Positions 25,601 to 36,064 of a stretch of 38,099 bases of DNA are shown here, in pieces. This DNA comes from Mycobacteriaceae bacterium 1482268.1 (GTDB taxonomy: Bacteria; Actinomycetota; Actinomycetes; Mycobacteriales; Mycobacteriaceae): contig LZSH01000444.1 of assembly GCA_001665255.1 (NCBI GenBank), positions 1 to 38,099 of the forward strand, written 5' to 3'. The translations under genes were made by a program, and so were the position numbers. The stretch's first letter is position 1, and every line of letters starts with the position of its first letter. The notes beneath the pieces were generated by a model. That model was not told where the DNA came from. It made no database searches and saw only the letters and a program-made list of their open reading frames with translations.

Positions 25601-28600
25601 ACATCCGCTTCGAGCAGGCGCTGCTGCTGGACGAGGAGACCACCGTCGGCGCCTCGGCATTGTTGACGGCGCCGGGTGTTTTCGACTTCACCGTGGAGAT
25701 GAACAAGGAGGGCGAACAGACTCGGCAAGCGGCGGCAGTTCTGCATTCCGCATCGGATGAACAGCCTCCCGCGCACGACACCTCTGTCCTGCTCGCCACG
25801 CATCCGGGGCACGAAGACGGGGACGCGGTGCGCGAGCGCATGGACCGGCGCGGTGTCCAGTACGGTCCGGCGTTCTCCGGCCTCGGCTCTGTCCACACCG
25901 GCGAAGCGGACACCATGCTCGCCGAGGTGGCGCTACCACGCCAAATCAGGTCGCAACAAGTCGCTTACGGTGTGCATCCGGCGCTGCTCGACGCCTGCTT
26001 CCAGTCCGTCGAGGCGCATCCCCACATCCAGGCGTTGGGCGAAGGCATGCTCGGGCTTCCGTTGGGGATCCGGCGACTTCGCTCCTACACCGCCGCGCGA
26101 GATGCTCACTATTGCCTCACCCGGGTGACGAAAGTCGATCTCTCCGGGGTGGAGGCCGACATCGAGGTGCTGGATGAGCGCGGGACAGTCATGCTCGCCG
26201 TCGAGGGCCTGCGACTGGGCACCGGAGCCTCCGAAAAGGGCAATAAAGCTCGGCTTTTTGCCGAGAGGCTGCTGAGCATCGAATGGCAACCGCGAACGCT
26301 GCCCGAGATGGAGTACGCCGATACCGGAAACTGGCTGCTGATCAGCACCACCAACGCCGACCAGTTGTCTGCCAGCTTGACCGATGTGCTGAAAAGCCAA
26401 GGGGCGCAATGCACCACCTTATGCTGGCCACGGCAAGCCGACCACGCCTCGAATGCTGAGTTGCTCAAGGATCATTTGCGTGCCGGCGGATTTTCTGGCG
26501 TGGTGATCTTCACGGGACCCAAGAACGGCGACGCCGAGAATCAGTCCCCGCGCTTGGGCCGCGAGTACGTGGAGCATCTCGTGCGCATCACCCGCGAATT
26601 GCCCGACCTCGCAGGCGAGCCGCCTCGCCTGTACGTCGTGACTCGCAACGCTCAGACCGTCGAGGCCGGGGACCGGCCCAATCTCGAGTTGGCCGGGCTG
26701 CGGGGCCTCGTGCGGGTGATCGGCACCGAGCATCCTCACTTGCGTGCCTCTCAGATCGATGTGGACGCCGACGGCGACGCAGAGCTGCTGGCACAGCAAT
26801 TGCTCTGCGAGCTCGACGAAGACGAGACTGCCTGGCGGAAGGGCCAGTGGTACGTCGCGCGGCTGTACCCCGCTCCGTTGCGACCGGAAGACCGCAAAAC
26901 GACCATCGTCAGCCATGAGCATGACGGGATGCGTCTGCAAATCCGTACACCCGGGGATCTCGAATCAGCGGAACTGGTTGCCTGCCAGCGGGTTTCGCCT
27001 GGACCAGGCGAGATCGAAGTGGCGGTCACAGCGTCCAGTATCAACTTCGCCGATGTGCTGGTCGCGTTCGGTCGTTACCCGTCCTTCGAGGGGCGACTGC
27101 CGCAACCGGGAACCGATTTCGCCGGGGTGGTGACCGCGGTCGGACCCGACGTCACCGATCACAAGGTCGGCGACCACGTCGGCGGCCTCTCCCCCAACGG
27201 CTGCTGGGCCACGTTCATCACCTGTGATGCCAACCTGGCCGTCACCCTGCCGGCCGGCCTGGCCGACGCCGACGCCGCCGCGGTGACCACGGCGACCGCC
27301 ACCGCGTGGTATGGCCTGCACGATCTGGCCCGCATCAGGAGCGGCGACAAGGTGCTGATCCACTCCGCAACCGGCGGAGTCGGCCAGGCGGCGATCGCGA
27401 TCGCACGGGCTGCCGGCGCCGAGATCTTCGCCACCGCAGGAAGTGAGCAGCGTCGGCAACTGCTGCGCGACATGGGTATTGAGCATGTCTACGACTCGCG
27501 CAGCGTCGAGTTCGCTGACGAGATCCGCCGCGATACCGGAGGGTATGGCGTCGACATCGTGCTCAACTCGGTCATCGGTGCCGCCCAACGCGCGGGTGTC
27601 GAATTGCTGGCATTCGGCGGACGGTTCGTCGAAATCGGCAAGCGCGACATCTACGGCGACACCAAGCTGGGGTTGTTCCCGTTCCGGCGCAACCTCACTT
27701 TCCATGCCCTCGACCTGGCGCTGCTGGCGTTGAGCCATCCCGACCGGCTCCGAGACTTGCTGCACACGGTGTACAAGCTGACCGCGGACGGTGAGCTGCC
27801 GACGCCTGAGAGCACGCACTATCCGCTTGCCGACGCCGCCACTGCCATCAGGGTGATGAGCGCCGCCCAGCACACGGGCAAGCTCATCCTTGACATCCCG
27901 CAGGCCGGGAGCAGCAGCGTGATCCTGCCACCGGAGCGAGTCGAGGTCTTCCGTGAGGACGGCTCCTACATCGTCACCGGCGGCTTGGGTGGTCTGGGGT
28001 TGTTCCTCGCTGAGAAGATGGCCGCCGGCGGTTGCGGACGCCTCGTGCTCACCTCGCGTTCGCAGCCCGATCTGAAGACACTCGAGACGATCGAGCTGAT
28101 CCGCGCGATCGGTGCCGACGTGGTCGTGGAGTGTGGCGATATCACAGAACCGGGGATGGCGGAACGCCTTGTGGCGACGGCGACTGCCACCGGGGTCCCG
28201 CTGCGTGGTGTGCTGCACGCGGCCGCGGTGATCGAGGACGCCATATTGACCAACATCACCGACGAGCTCATCCAGCGTGACTGGGCGGCAAAGGTTTTCG
28301 GCGCGTGGAATCTGCACACTGCCACCGCCGACCAGTCGCTGGACTGGTTCTGCTCGTTCTCCTCGGCGGCCGCGCTGGTCGGATCACCCGGACAGGGCGC
28401 CTACGCCGCGGCCAACAGCTGGCTGGATGCGTTCACACATTGGCGGCGGGCAGAAGGCCTTCCCGCCACCGCGATTGCATGGGGCGCGTGGGGCCAGATC
28501 GGCCGCGCGATCGCCCTGGCGGAGGGCGCCGGCATTGCCATCACGCCGGATGAGGGGGCTTACGCGTTTGAAGCGCTGCTGCGCCACAATCGCCCCTACA

Positions 28601-29001
28601 GTGGCTACGCGCCCATCATCGGGACGCCGTGGCTGACGGCCTTCGCGCAGCACAGCCCGTTCGCCGAGGCATTCCGCTCGGCGGGTCAAAACACCGCGGG
28701 CTCAAGCAAATTCCGTGCCGAGCTCAACGAGTTGCCCCCGGACGAATGGCCTGCGCGGCTGCGGCGTCTGATTTCCGACCAGGTCAGCCTGATTCTGCGT
28801 CGCAACGTCGACCCGGACCGTCCACTCGCCGAGTACGGCATGGACTCGCTCGGTGCCTTGGAACTGCGTACGCGCATCGAGACCGAAACGGGAATACGCC
28901 TCGGTTCTGCCAGCATGACGGCAACCATTCGAGACTTGGCGGGAATGCTCTGCGAACAGATGGCACCCGCGGAGGCCGCTGAGATCGACGTATCGGCTTA
29001 G
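22645..29001 (+). CDS. Iterative type I polyketide synthase, Mas/Pks5-like (KS-AT-DH-ER-KR-ACP)
   Basis: The synthase has 2118 residues from ATG 22645. KS: Cys200 in DTACSSG, His335 in [10 protein letters not shown], His371 in KTNFGHT. AT: Ser646 in GHSLGE; LASH at 747-750 suggests methylmalonyl-CoA, as in Mas. DH: His953 in [13 protein letters not shown], Asp1116 in LLDACFQ. ER: NADPH loop HSATGGVGQ from 1573. [10 protein letters not shown] from 1778, Ser1907, Tyr1920, Asn1924. ACP: Ser2068 in YGMDSLG. All domains look intact, so each cycle should give a fully reduced, probably methyl-branched extension, as in the enzymes that make multimethyl-branched mycobacterial acids. The order and length equal Mas, Pks2 and Pks5. 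There is no thioesterase, so release needs an acyltransferase (PapA type) not found here. Confidence 0.95.
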   Translation: MTSFKSVDDSLSGSESAAASSTMGTTPVTPIAVIGMACRLPGGIDSPEQLWEALLRGDDLITEVPPDRWDADEYYDPEPGVPGRSVSKWGAFVDDFGGFDSDFFGIGEREATAIDPQHRLLLETSWEAVEHAGLSPDRLAGSRTGVYVGLTHNDYILLAADVHALEGPYGFLGNNYSMASGRIAYAMDLHGPAITVDTACSSGLVTVHMACRSLHDGESDVALAGGATLFLDPRKSAAGSAGGMLSATGHCHAFDVAADGFASGEGAVMVLLKRLPDALRDGDRILAVVRGTALNNDGRTVNITTPSQSLQVKAYRAALDAAGVDPNTVGMVEAHGTGTPTGDPIEFGSLAEVYGVEGPCALGASKTNFGHTQSTSGALGLMKAVLAVQHGVVPQNLHFTQLPDELARIESNLFVPHENTVWPTNGQVPRRAAVSSYGFSGTNAHAIVEQAPGIVETEVHHNGSAGATANGPLLFPLSSTSPDELRRTAARLADWVQAHDGVALPDLGYTLARRRAHRPVRTGVLASTRPELLGALREVADGDTPYQAAVGRDGCGPVWVFSGHGSQWAGMGAELLATEPVFAATVAAAEPLIAAESGFSVTEAMSAPEVVTGVERVQPTLFAMQVAFAATMKSYGVRPGAVIGHSLGETAAAVVAGALSLEDGVRVICRRSRLMSRIAGSGAMASVVLPAQQVLSELMARGINDVVIAVVASPESTVIGGAPQTVRELVAEWEERDVMAREVAIDLASHTPQVDPILSDLSEALRELAPRTPEIPFYSTSLFDPREEPVCDAGYWVDNLRRTVRFAAAVQAAMEDGYRVFAELAPHPLLTHPLEQNARSLDVPLAALASMRREQELPHGLREFLVDLHGAGAAVDFSVLFPHGQLVDAPLPTWTHRQLRLSRDGQDVSPTHGGCTVSVHPLLGSHVRLQEEPERHVWQGEIGTAAQPWLGDHQIRNVAVLPGAAYCEMALAAARAVLGEESEVRDIRFEQALLLDEETTVGASALLTAPGVFDFTVEMNKEGEQTRQAAAVLHSASDEQPPAHDTSVLLATHPGHEDGDAVRERMDRRGVQYGPAFSGLGSVHTGEADTMLAEVALPRQIRSQQVAYGVHPALLDACFQSVEAHPHIQALGEGMLGLPLGIRRLRSYTAARDAHYCLTRVTKVDLSGVEADIEVLDERGTVMLAVEGLRLGTGASEKGNKARLFAERLLSIEWQPRTLPEMEYADTGNWLLISTTNADQLSASLTDVLKSQGAQCTTLCWPRQADHASNAELLKDHLRAGGFSGVVIFTGPKNGDAENQSPRLGREYVEHLVRITRELPDLAGEPPRLYVVTRNAQTVEAGDRPNLELAGLRGLVRVIGTEHPHLRASQIDVDADGDAELLAQQLLCELDEDETAWRKGQWYVARLYPAPLRPEDRKTTIVSHEHDGMRLQIRTPGDLESAELVACQRVSPGPGEIEVAVTASSINFADVLVAFGRYPSFEGRLPQPGTDFAGVVTAVGPDVTDHKVGDHVGGLSPNGCWATFITCDANLAVTLPAGLADADAAAVTTATATAWYGLHDLARIRSGDKVLIHSATGGVGQAAIAIARAAGAEIFATAGSEQRRQLLRDMGIEHVYDSRSVEFADEIRRDTGGYGVDIVLNSVIGAAQRAGVELLAFGGRFVEIGKRDIYGDTKLGLFPFRRNLTFHALDLALLALSHPDRLRDLLHTVYKLTADGELPTPESTHYPLADAATAIRVMSAAQHTGKLILDIPQAGSSSVILPPERVEVFREDGSYIVTGGLGGLGLFLAEKMAAGGCGRLVLTSRSQPDLKTLETIELIRAIGADVVVECGDITEPGMAERLVATATATGVPLRGVLHAAAVIEDAILTNITDELIQRDWAAKVFGAWNLHTATADQSLDWFCSFSSAAALVGSPGQGAYAAANSWLDAFTHWRRAEGLPATAIAWGAWGQIGRAIALAEGAGIAITPDEGAYAFEALLRHNRPYSGYAPIIGTPWLTAFAQHSPFAEAFRSAGQNTAGSSKFRAELNELPPDEWPARLRRLISDQVSLILRRNVDPDRPLAEYGMDSLGALELRTRIETETGIRLGSASMTATIRDLAGMLCEQMAPAEAAEIDVSA

Positions 29002-29082
29002 CCTGGAACTCACGGTTGGATTGCCGCTGGAGCCATTTCGGTTGGCCGATGCCTCCTGGCGTTCCCTCCTTTATATGGTTCG

Positions 29083-30111
29083 ATGCACCAACTGATTGGA
29101 GAAACCGTGCCTGATACCGCAAGAGCGGGAGATGTGGGCGACGTGCGTACGATGTACGAGGCCTATCCGTATCCGAGCCCTACGGCCGGAGACAGTCTGA
29201 TCGGGGACGTGGCCAACAGTCTGTACACGATCTTCGGTGAAGACGGACTGTCTGGGCGAAAAATCCTGGACGCCGGTTGCGGGACGGGCCACCGGCTGCT
29301 TGGGGTGGCACGGCGCTACCCCGAAGCGCAGTTTGTGGGGCTCGATATGACTGCAGCCTCGATCGCCGTGGCTAAAAACCTCGCGGAGCGACACGGAATC
29401 CGCAACGTTGAGTTCTGCAATTCCGAGCTCTTGGATTTCAGCCCTGGCCATACGTTCGACGTCATTATGTCGATTGGCGTGGTGCATCACCTAGAGGATC
29501 CGAGTGCAGGGATACAGTTCCTCAGCACCCTTCTCGGTGACAACGGCCTGTTGATCCTGTGGCTGTATCACGCACTGGGCGAACATCAACGGCTGCTCGA
29601 TAGAGAGGCCCTCTTGACGCTCTGGAATCGTGCAGAGGGCCTCGACGCGGGGTTGCAGGTGTTGCAGGACATGGGCCTCAAGCTCGCAGTCAAGCAATAC
29701 GGTAGCTCCGCGGCGCAGTCCAAATCGGAAGTCAGCCAAGTCAGCATTGACGTTGATGCCTACCTACATCCGATCGTCAATGCCTACCGGTTTGAAGAGA
29801 TCATCGACATGCTGCGCGATTGCGGGACACTCGACTGGACAGCCGTCAACAACATCAACCTGGTCGACTCGAGCAAGTTGATCGACCTCAACGAGGTCGA
29901 AACGGGCGACATGCAGTTCCTGTGCCAGACGACGGAGGACCTGTTCGCAGCTGAGGGGCTACGGCGCAGGTTTCGGGCACTGGACCCCCTGAAGAAGCTG
30001 CGCGTCCTGGAGAATCGGCTGCAGCCCACGGGCTTCACAGTTCTCGGTGGCCGAGGCGAGTCTCATCAGCATCTATCAGCGAGAGTGCGGTCGAACGCCA
30101 TTCCCCTTTAG
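29083..30111 (+). CDS. Class I SAM-dependent methyltransferase with C-terminal extension
   Basis: The protein has 342 residues. An N-terminal [10 protein letters not shown] motif precedes a Rossmann core with [16 protein letters not shown] (motif I), [11 protein letters not shown], and [16 protein letters not shown]. About 150 further residues form a helical C-terminal domain. The YPYP motif and the extension recall methyltransferases that act on sugars, peptides or lipids in secondary pathways; the acceptor is unknown. ATG 29083 is used here, but GTG 29107 has a better ribosome-binding site (GGAGA). It follows the PKS at 81 bp and could be read from the PKS promoter. Its stop overlaps that of the convergent glycosyltransferase remnant. 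Confidence 0.85.
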   Translation: MHQLIGETVPDTARAGDVGDVRTMYEAYPYPSPTAGDSLIGDVANSLYTIFGEDGLSGRKILDAGCGTGHRLLGVARRYPEAQFVGLDMTAASIAVAKNLAERHGIRNVEFCNSELLDFSPGHTFDVIMSIGVVHHLEDPSAGIQFLSTLLGDNGLLILWLYHALGEHQRLLDREALLTLWNRAEGLDAGLQVLQDMGLKLAVKQYGSSAAQSKSEVSQVSIDVDAYLHPIVNAYRFEEIIDMLRDCGTLDWTAVNNINLVDSSKLIDLNEVETGDMQFLCQTTEDLFAAEGLRRRFRALDPLKKLRVLENRLQPTGFTVLGGRGESHQHLSARVRSNAIPL

Positions 30112-31105
30112 GGGCACGGCAATTCGGTTGACAAGTACCACTGCACGGAGTCGGATTGTCTCCTCCGTCGGTCAGCCATCATTCTGGCGCGGGCCGATAT
30201 TTTTACGAGGTCAGCAGCGGCAGCGACGCTCTCAGCAGGTTTGGTCATTCGGGTGGCGAGCTGACGTGCCCGGGTGAGGTATTGCGGGGCGAGGATGGTG
30301 CGGAGGTCTTTGACCAGAGATTGCTGGGTAGTGGCCGAAAATCGCCGGGTGGTGCCCACCCCCAGTCGTTTGACCGAGAATCCCCAGTACGGCTGGTCGG
30401 CCAATGTCCAGAGGATCAGCGTGGGAACGCCGGCGCGCAGCCCGATGGCCGTAGTACCCGAGCCACCGTGGTGCACGACTGCGCGGCAGGCCGGGAAGAT
30501 GGCCGCGTAATTTACCGTGTCCACCACCTTGACGTGGTCGAAATCGGGAATGGTCCCGTAGTCGCTGTCGGCCGCGCAAACCACAGGCCGGCCTAGTTCA
30601 CGGCGCTGCGCGTCCTCGATCCTCCTGAACACCGCTCGCCAATGTAGCCACTCGGACACCTTCATTCCCGTGCGCCCATACGGCGGAGGCAGGAACGGAA
30701 GGAGGTGGCCGTTACCCGCGCCGGGAAGTAATGCAGCGTAACCAACGGAATGCCGTAATACTCAGCGACATTGGCAGCGGGCTGCTCGAAACTCAGGGTG
30801 GTGAATAGCAGGTCGGCCCCGTCCACTAGGGACATCAGCGTCTTGCTCACGTCCCTCCAGCCCTGGGCATACCCTTCCCAGAATTCACGCCGAGACCCTG
30901 ATCACCCCGGCATCCGCCACGAAGTACGCGAGCTCGCATAGTCACGCACCGCCTCCATCTTCGCCCGCGAATCCGGCCCATAGGGAACTGCCGTCAACTC
31001 AGCCGCCTCGGCGAATCCAACCAGGTTGGGCGGGACTGCCATACGCACTTCGTGCCCTCTGCGGAGCAACTCGCTGGCGACAGCTGCGTTAGGCGTTATA
31101 GCGCC
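30108..31105 (-). pseudogene. Degraded MGT/UGT-type glycosyltransferase
   Basis: Three pieces of one GT-B glycosyltransferase can be read. The first, in the frame containing 31042 and 30850, gives AAVASELLRRGHEVRMAVPP, is broken by an in-frame TGA at 30902-30904, then continues through GYAQGWRDVSKTLMSLVDGA to FPARV. Near 30711 the frame shifts by one base, after which [15 protein letters not shown] leads into the C-terminal donor-binding domain with [20 protein letters not shown] and ADQPYWG. The N-terminal 15-20 residues are unrecognisable. It resembles the mycobacterial antibiotic-type glycosyltransferases that decorate glycopeptidolipids. It lies at the 3' end of the isochorismate synthase operon, so that product was probably once glycosylated. 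Two lesions make sequencing error less likely, though not excluded. Confidence 0.85.
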
Positions 31106-31117
31106 GCCGACTTCCGT

Positions 31118-32233
31118 CTAAAAAGCCGACCCCGACCCGCCGCCGGCAAGCGCGGCGACACGCGTCACGCCGTCCCATCGATCTCCACCACCGGCAGGAA
31201 TTCGAATTGCACGGTCTCGCTCAAGATGATGAGGAATGAACGTCTCGTATCGGAGTACGGAAATTCTTACCTGGCCTTCCTGGCCATACTCGACGTCGCG
31301 ATGCGGGTCATCGAGCGATACCGTTTTCAGATATGCCATCGGAGAGGCCCCGCGATGGCTCGATGGCATGCTGAAGCTACAGCGGTATTTGTCGGAGGCT
31401 CCCCGCGGCCGTTGCACGCCGATACCCATCAAGGCATTCCCGTACCACCCAACGATTCGAGCATCGGGAAAGTCAACCTCTTCCCAGTGCCTCAATTCTT
31501 CGTCGTCGACGGGAGTGGCCGACCATATGATCCCCTTTACCGACTTGCGGATCAGCTCGCGTATCTCTTCGTCGCGAATCATCGCGCGCAGCAGAGGAGG
31601 AATGGTGATGAGCGCCGTTACTTCGTCGGCCTCGAGCGCCCACTTCGCTTGCTGCAAAACATGCGCGACATATTCTTCGATTTCGTCTCTTCTGCCTGCT
31701 TTTTCTAATTTGCGCACCCAGCGCGGGTCCATATCTACTGTGTGACACAGGAAGCCGCGGATCTGAGCGAGGCGTGGGACGACTCGGCCCACACCATGCG
31801 GCCCGGTAGCGCCGACGTACAGCCAGGACTGTTTGTGCTCGACACCGCTGCATAGAAACTCGCTGCGATTGGAGCCCGGAAAGTCGTGTTCGTCGAGCAA
31901 CTCGCTGACGCGCTCGACGTTCTCGAACTTTTCCGGCCCCGCGGCGACACGCGTCGGCGGCCCCGTGGTGCCGCCTGTTTCGAATACGGAGTAATAACCT
32001 GGAATACCCTTTGGCACGAGCTTCGCTGTGGGAGTCTTGCGCCACAGGGGCACGACTACAGGAAATCGGCTGAGATCGGCGAATGTCCTTATGTCCCTGA
32101 GTGGATCGAAGGATAAGGACTTCGAAAACTCAAGCCAAAACTCGGATCCGGTTTCCGGAGAGAAATGCCAGCGCACCATGTTCCGTACGTGATCGTCTAG
32201 ATCATCCGAGTATCGCCGGTGAAATGTGTTCAT
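31118..32233 (-). CDS. PaaK-like AMP-dependent carboxylate ligase
   Basis: The protein has 371 residues from ATG 32233, with AGAGAG upstream. FETGGTTGPPTRV is the nucleotide loop of the phenylacetate-CoA ligase/LuxE-type adenylating superfamily. It is followed by EFLCSGVEHKQSWLYVGATGP, ALITIPPLLRAMI, IIWSATPVDDEEL and GWYGNALMGIG. It should adenylate a carboxylic acid, plausibly aromatic given the operon. It is shorter than standard PaaK (about 430) and its end (VAALAGGGSGSAF) abuts the damaged glycosyltransferase 5' end, so its C-terminus may be altered. It starts 29 bp after the amidotransferase gene. Confidence 0.8.
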   Translation of the reverse strand: MNTFHRRYSDDLDDHVRNMVRWHFSPETGSEFWLEFSKSLSFDPLRDIRTFADLSRFPVVVPLWRKTPTAKLVPKGIPGYYSVFETGGTTGPPTRVAAGPEKFENVERVSELLDEHDFPGSNRSEFLCSGVEHKQSWLYVGATGPHGVGRVVPRLAQIRGFLCHTVDMDPRWVRKLEKAGRRDEIEEYVAHVLQQAKWALEADEVTALITIPPLLRAMIRDEEIRELIRKSVKGIIWSATPVDDEELRHWEEVDFPDARIVGWYGNALMGIGVQRPRGASDKYRCSFSMPSSHRGASPMAYLKTVSLDDPHRDVEYGQEGQVRISVLRYETFIPHHLERDRAIRIPAGGGDRWDGVTRVAALAGGGSGSAF

Positions 32234-32262
32234 ATATCGCTCTCTGGAGGGACGGAAACAAA

Positions 32263-34194
32263 TCACGCCTGGCATAGACTGCTGCTGGTGAATGAATAGT
32301 CGTCGGCGCTGAAACTACTCAAGAAGGTAAGGCTCAAGGCGATCGTCAGCACTGGACTCCAAAGATTCAATTCTTCGGTCGTCATTTGAGGGAGCTTGTC
32401 GAGGGTGCGACGAAGAGCCTGCGAATCCAGGTACTCGCACGCTTCCGCCTCGGAGCCACGCAGCGTGTCCTGCAGCAGCGTAGTAAAGCGGCCAGGAGTG
32501 GCGCCGCCGAACGGCGGCGCGAAGAACGGACGCTTCAAGTTGCCGTAGTTTCCTGCCGGGATGAGCTGCTTGACGGCTTCGCGCAGAACGTACTTGGACT
32601 TCATATCGCGGATTTTCAGTTCATCCGGTAGCCCAAACGCGAACTCTGCCACCGACGGGTCGAGATATGGATTGCGTGCTTCGACGGAATTGGCCATGTC
32701 CATCTTGTCGTCGAAGGCTCCGAGCATGTAATGAAGGAAAATCGACTTATTCCAGAGATAGGAACTGTGGCGCAGACCTGCACCCAAAGTTGGCTTCACC
32801 AGCGGGAAGTTATTCAAGAAGATTCGGTACGGGTCACGCGTGGCGAACTGTGCCAGGAACCCTGGAGCGGACAGCGACCTGAGTCGCATCGCCGTGGCGG
32901 CACGCGCTGAAAGCCACGTCGGCACGAATCCGAAGGTGCGCTGGATAGCGCTGACGTCGGCCATTTCGCCAACCGGCAGATGGAGGCCGCGGGAAGTCTC
33001 GTGAACCGAACTCACGTCGGCGAGACTGTGCCCGTTCGCGGTGCTCCGCAGATTGTGAAAGTCGCTGATGAAGTGTGCATAGCCGGCAAGTATCTCGTCA
33101 GAGCCCTGACCGGTGAGCACGACTTTGACGTTCCGCTCGCGCACGCGCCGGCTGAGCAAGTATTTGGCGACGATATGGCCGTTGTGCGAGGGCATTTCGG
33201 CGTGCCAGATGGCGGTGCGGAAATGGTCGGCGATATTGTCGCGGTTCAGGCGGACGGTCTCGATATCGCCACCGAAATGCTTCACCAACGCGGTGGCGTC
33301 GGCTTCCTCGTTGTACGCCGTGTCGTCGAAACAGGCCGTGAATGCTTGCGGCGGACGGGAACTGTGCTGACAGGCAAGCGCGTAGGCGGCGGCCGAATCA
33401 ATTCCGCCGCTGAGGTAGATGCCCACCGGGACGTCGGCAATGAGTCGAAGCCGCACTGATTCCGACAGTCGCGATTCGAACTCTTTGATGACTGCGCTCT
33501 CATCGAGTGGCTCGGTCACCGGGTCAACGTCGTGATCCCAATAGGGAATCAGACGGATATTGCCGTCTCGGACAAGCAGGTAATGACCGGGCGGGATCTG
33601 CCGAACATGCTTGAAGAACGTGCGGTCCGGGTCCTGAGAGACGTGGAGATATTGGTAAATGGACTCGCTGTCCAGATCGGCCGGAACTCCGAGCGCGAAG
33701 AGCGCCTTCGCTTCCGAAGCGATAAACAGCTTGCCATCGAAGATCGCGTAGCACAGCGGCTTGATGCCAAACCGATCGCGACCGGCGACAAGCTCACGGT
33801 TGTTGTGATCCCAAAGCACGAACGCGTATTCGCCGTTGAGCCAGTGAACGGCCGACGTGCCCCGATCTTCGTATAGGTGCAACAGGATTTCGCTGTCCGA
33901 TTTCGTCTTGAACGTGTGTCCAGCGCGCTCGAGCTCGCGGCGGATGTCCTTGAAGCCGTAGAACTCGCCGTTCACCACGGCCCACACGGACCGATCCTCG
34001 TTCGGGAGAGGTTGGTCGCCGGTGACCAGGTCGATGATGCTGAGCCTGGTATGCGCGAGCGTGACGCGACCGTCCGGCGACGTCCAGCCACCCTGACCAT
34101 CGGGACCGCGGTGAGCCAGAGTAGCCATGCCAACGTTAAGGCCGGCCACTGTTGCCGCCGGGTCAAGCGCCATGCAGGCGACTATGCCGCACAT
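32263..34194 (-). CDS. Asparagine synthase (glutamine-hydrolysing)-like amidotransferase
   Basis: The protein has 643 residues from ATG 34194, preceded by AAGGAGAG. MCGIVA exposes Cys2, the glutaminase nucleophile; HRGPDGQG, TRLSIIDL and VVNGEFYGF complete the class II amidotransferase domain. The synthetase half has the PP-loop LSGGIDSAAA (SGGIDS at 262-267), TGQGSDEILAGY and the C-terminal EARNPYLDPSVAEFA. AsnB-type proteins activate a carboxylate as acyl-AMP and amidate it with ammonia from glutamine. In secondary pathways they amidate small molecules or peptides. Its place in the isochorismate synthase operon points to amide formation on that product rather than asparagine supply; this is inference. 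Confidence 0.92.
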   Translation of the reverse strand: MCGIVACMALDPAATVAGLNVGMATLAHRGPDGQGGWTSPDGRVTLAHTRLSIIDLVTGDQPLPNEDRSVWAVVNGEFYGFKDIRRELERAGHTFKTKSDSEILLHLYEDRGTSAVHWLNGEYAFVLWDHNNRELVAGRDRFGIKPLCYAIFDGKLFIASEAKALFALGVPADLDSESIYQYLHVSQDPDRTFFKHVRQIPPGHYLLVRDGNIRLIPYWDHDVDPVTEPLDESAVIKEFESRLSESVRLRLIADVPVGIYLSGGIDSAAAYALACQHSSRPPQAFTACFDDTAYNEEADATALVKHFGGDIETVRLNRDNIADHFRTAIWHAEMPSHNGHIVAKYLLSRRVRERNVKVVLTGQGSDEILAGYAHFISDFHNLRSTANGHSLADVSSVHETSRGLHLPVGEMADVSAIQRTFGFVPTWLSARAATAMRLRSLSAPGFLAQFATRDPYRIFLNNFPLVKPTLGAGLRHSSYLWNKSIFLHYMLGAFDDKMDMANSVEARNPYLDPSVAEFAFGLPDELKIRDMKSKYVLREAVKQLIPAGNYGNLKRPFFAPPFGGATPGRFTTLLQDTLRGSEAEACEYLDSQALRRTLDKLPQMTTEELNLWSPVLTIALSLTFLSSFSADDYSFTSSSLCQA

Positions 34195-34278
34195 CTGAGA
34201 CTCTCCTTGATCATGCACCGCCACATCGCACCGTGCTTCGAGGTGTTGTCCGCAACCCGAGCCGCTCGGGCTTGCCAG

Positions 34279-35046
34279 CTATTCGCCACCGGTCACCTCT
34301 ATGGTTTGCCCTGAAACAAATGCGGCATCATCGGATGCCAGGAACGCGATCACCTTGGCTTGATCCTCGGGAGTTGCGAACCGCCGCAAGGGAATTGCAT
34401 CGACCATTGATTGGACCTCCGACTCGGACCGCGAGTCCAACAGCCGCTCCTGCATTCGCTTGGTCACGGTCACGCCCGGCGCGGTGGCGTTACAGGTTAT
34501 CCCGAACGGGCCGAGCTCTATGGCGAGCTTCCGGGTCATGGCGGTGATCGCCGCCTTGCAGGATGTGTACGCCGCGTTGGTTCTCGGACTCATGCCTCGC
34601 GCAACGATTGAGGAAAGGTTCACTATCCTGCCTGAGCCTTGACGCTTCATGTGCGGGATCATCGCGTGACAGCAAAGGAATGTGCCGCGAAGGTTGACTG
34701 ACAGGACACGGTCCCATTCATCAAGGGTCATGTCGTCCAATCGCACACCGCTGTCAGGGATTACCGTGCTGCCGCCGACACTGTTGACGAGAATATCGGC
34801 TCGCCGAAATTCGCCCATAACGAAATTGGTAAGGCACTGAACGGCTTTCGCATCAAGTACATCCACCTCGACGGCCGTACATGAGCCGCCATCCGCGCGG
34901 ATGCTCGACTCGAGCTCACGCAGGTTTTGCGGCTCGACGTCGACCGCCACCACTTTGGCGCCCTCCTTGGCGAGCAGTACCGCTGTTGCCCTACCGATCC
35001 CATTCGCTGCGCCCGTGATGACAGCGACGCGATCAGCAAAACGCAT
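34279..35046 (-). CDS. Short-chain dehydrogenase/reductase (FabG-like)
   Basis: The protein has 255 residues from ATG 35046 with GGAG upstream; a TTG at 35055 is an alternative. It has the NAD(P)-binding VITGAANGIGRATAVLLAKE and VDVEP (an acidic residue after beta-2 suggests NAD), the NSVGG loop, catalytic Ser in NLSSIVARG, YxxxK in AYTSCKAAI, and the C-terminal FVSGQTIEVTGG. It could oxidise or reduce an alcohol or ketone. Next to an isochorismate synthase, an EntA/DhbA-like diol dehydrogenase is one possibility, but no isochorismatase is present. It overlaps the end of the dehydrogenase gene upstream by 14 bp, so translation is coupled. Confidence 0.9.
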   Translation of the reverse strand: MRFADRVAVITGAANGIGRATAVLLAKEGAKVVAVDVEPQNLRELESSIRADGGSCTAVEVDVLDAKAVQCLTNFVMGEFRRADILVNSVGGSTVIPDSGVRLDDMTLDEWDRVLSVNLRGTFLCCHAMIPHMKRQGSGRIVNLSSIVARGMSPRTNAAYTSCKAAITAMTRKLAIELGPFGITCNATAPGVTVTKRMQERLLDSRSESEVQSMVDAIPLRRFATPEDQAKVIAFLASDDAAFVSGQTIEVTGGE

Positions 35047-36040
35047 CAGCGTCAACTCCGTAAGCGTCGGGGCTCACGAGAGCGTGCTCCAGCGTCGTCG
35101 CGGCCGCCTTACCCTCCAGGATGTTCAACGTTGCGTTCGCGAGCGGAATGGACACTCCGGCTCTCTCCGCGAGTGCGCAACATCCGCGGATGGAGCTGAT
35201 TCCTTCAGGCACTTCTGGCAAGCGGGAAACGATGTCGCTCAAGGCGTTACCACGGCCGAGCTCGATACCGAGACGGTAATTCAGCGAGTGCGGGCTTGTG
35301 GAGGTGAGGAAAAGATCGCCGATGCCTGCCAAACCGTAAAACGTATCGTCGCGAGCGCCAAGCGCACTCCCCAGCGCCGCGATTTCCGCAAGTCCCCGGG
35401 TGAAGACGAACGAGCGAGAGTTTGACGGCCAATCCAATCCGGATGCGATGCCCATGGCGACGGCAATGGCGTTTTTGAAGACGCCTGCGAGCTCAACCCC
35501 GCTGAGATCATCGCTGGCATAGACCTTCAGGCGCGGACCATGCAGAGCCAGGGCACCGAGTTTCACGACGTCTGGCTGGTTGGACGCTATGACGATGGCG
35601 GCGAGCTGTCCATCCATCAGATCAGGAGTGATGTTGGGTCCAGAAATTGCGCCGACCGCTTCCGTTTGCAGCTCTTCGGCAAGAACCTCGGACATTCGTC
35701 TGAGTCCAGTGAGCTCAATCCCCTTCGTAGCGGACAGAAGTGGTGGTGGGTTGGGCGCTTCCTGTTTGAGAAGTGTGCAGGTACGCCGAAATTCACCGGA
35801 GGGCACTGCAACTATCACCAGAGAAGCTGCGCGCAGCGCCTCCTCCAGCGAGTGCGTGGCGACTATGTGTTCAGAGAGCTGACGATTCGCGAAATGTTTT
35901 GGGTGCGAGCGACTTTTGGAAATCTCATTTGCAGCGTCAGCGGTGCGACACCACAGGATGCATGGACGTTCGCCGCGCGCGACCGTTTCCGCGAGTGCGA
36001 TGCCCATCGAGCCGTCGCCCAGGATGGCGACGCGATTCAT
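35033..36040 (-). CDS. NAD(P)H-dependent glycerol-3-phosphate dehydrogenase-like protein
   Basis: The protein has 335 residues from ATG 36040; an ATG at 36064, directly after the previous stop (TAAATG), would add eight residues. RVAILGDGSMGIALAE is the Rossmann loop. SATKGIE, AISGPNITPDL, GVELAGVFKNAIAVAMGIASG and FYGLAGIGDLFLTSTSPHS match the GpsA family point by point, including the catalytic Lys of FKNA. It should interconvert dihydroxyacetone phosphate and glycerol 3-phosphate, or a close analogue. An operonic extra copy suggests that glycerol 3-phosphate or a related C3 unit goes into the product. The gene overlaps the SDR gene downstream. Confidence 0.9.
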   Translation of the reverse strand: MNRVAILGDGSMGIALAETVARGERPCILWCRTADAANEISKSRSHPKHFANRQLSEHIVATHSLEEALRAASLVIVAVPSGEFRRTCTLLKQEAPNPPPLLSATKGIELTGLRRMSEVLAEELQTEAVGAISGPNITPDLMDGQLAAIVIASNQPDVVKLGALALHGPRLKVYASDDLSGVELAGVFKNAIAVAMGIASGLDWPSNSRSFVFTRGLAEIAALGSALGARDDTFYGLAGIGDLFLTSTSPHSLNYRLGIELGRGNALSDIVSRLPEVPEGISSIRGCCALAERAGVSIPLANATLNILEGKAAATTLEHALVSPDAYGVDADAFC

Positions 36041-36064
36041 GGCGTGCCGACCCCCGAGTGGCAT

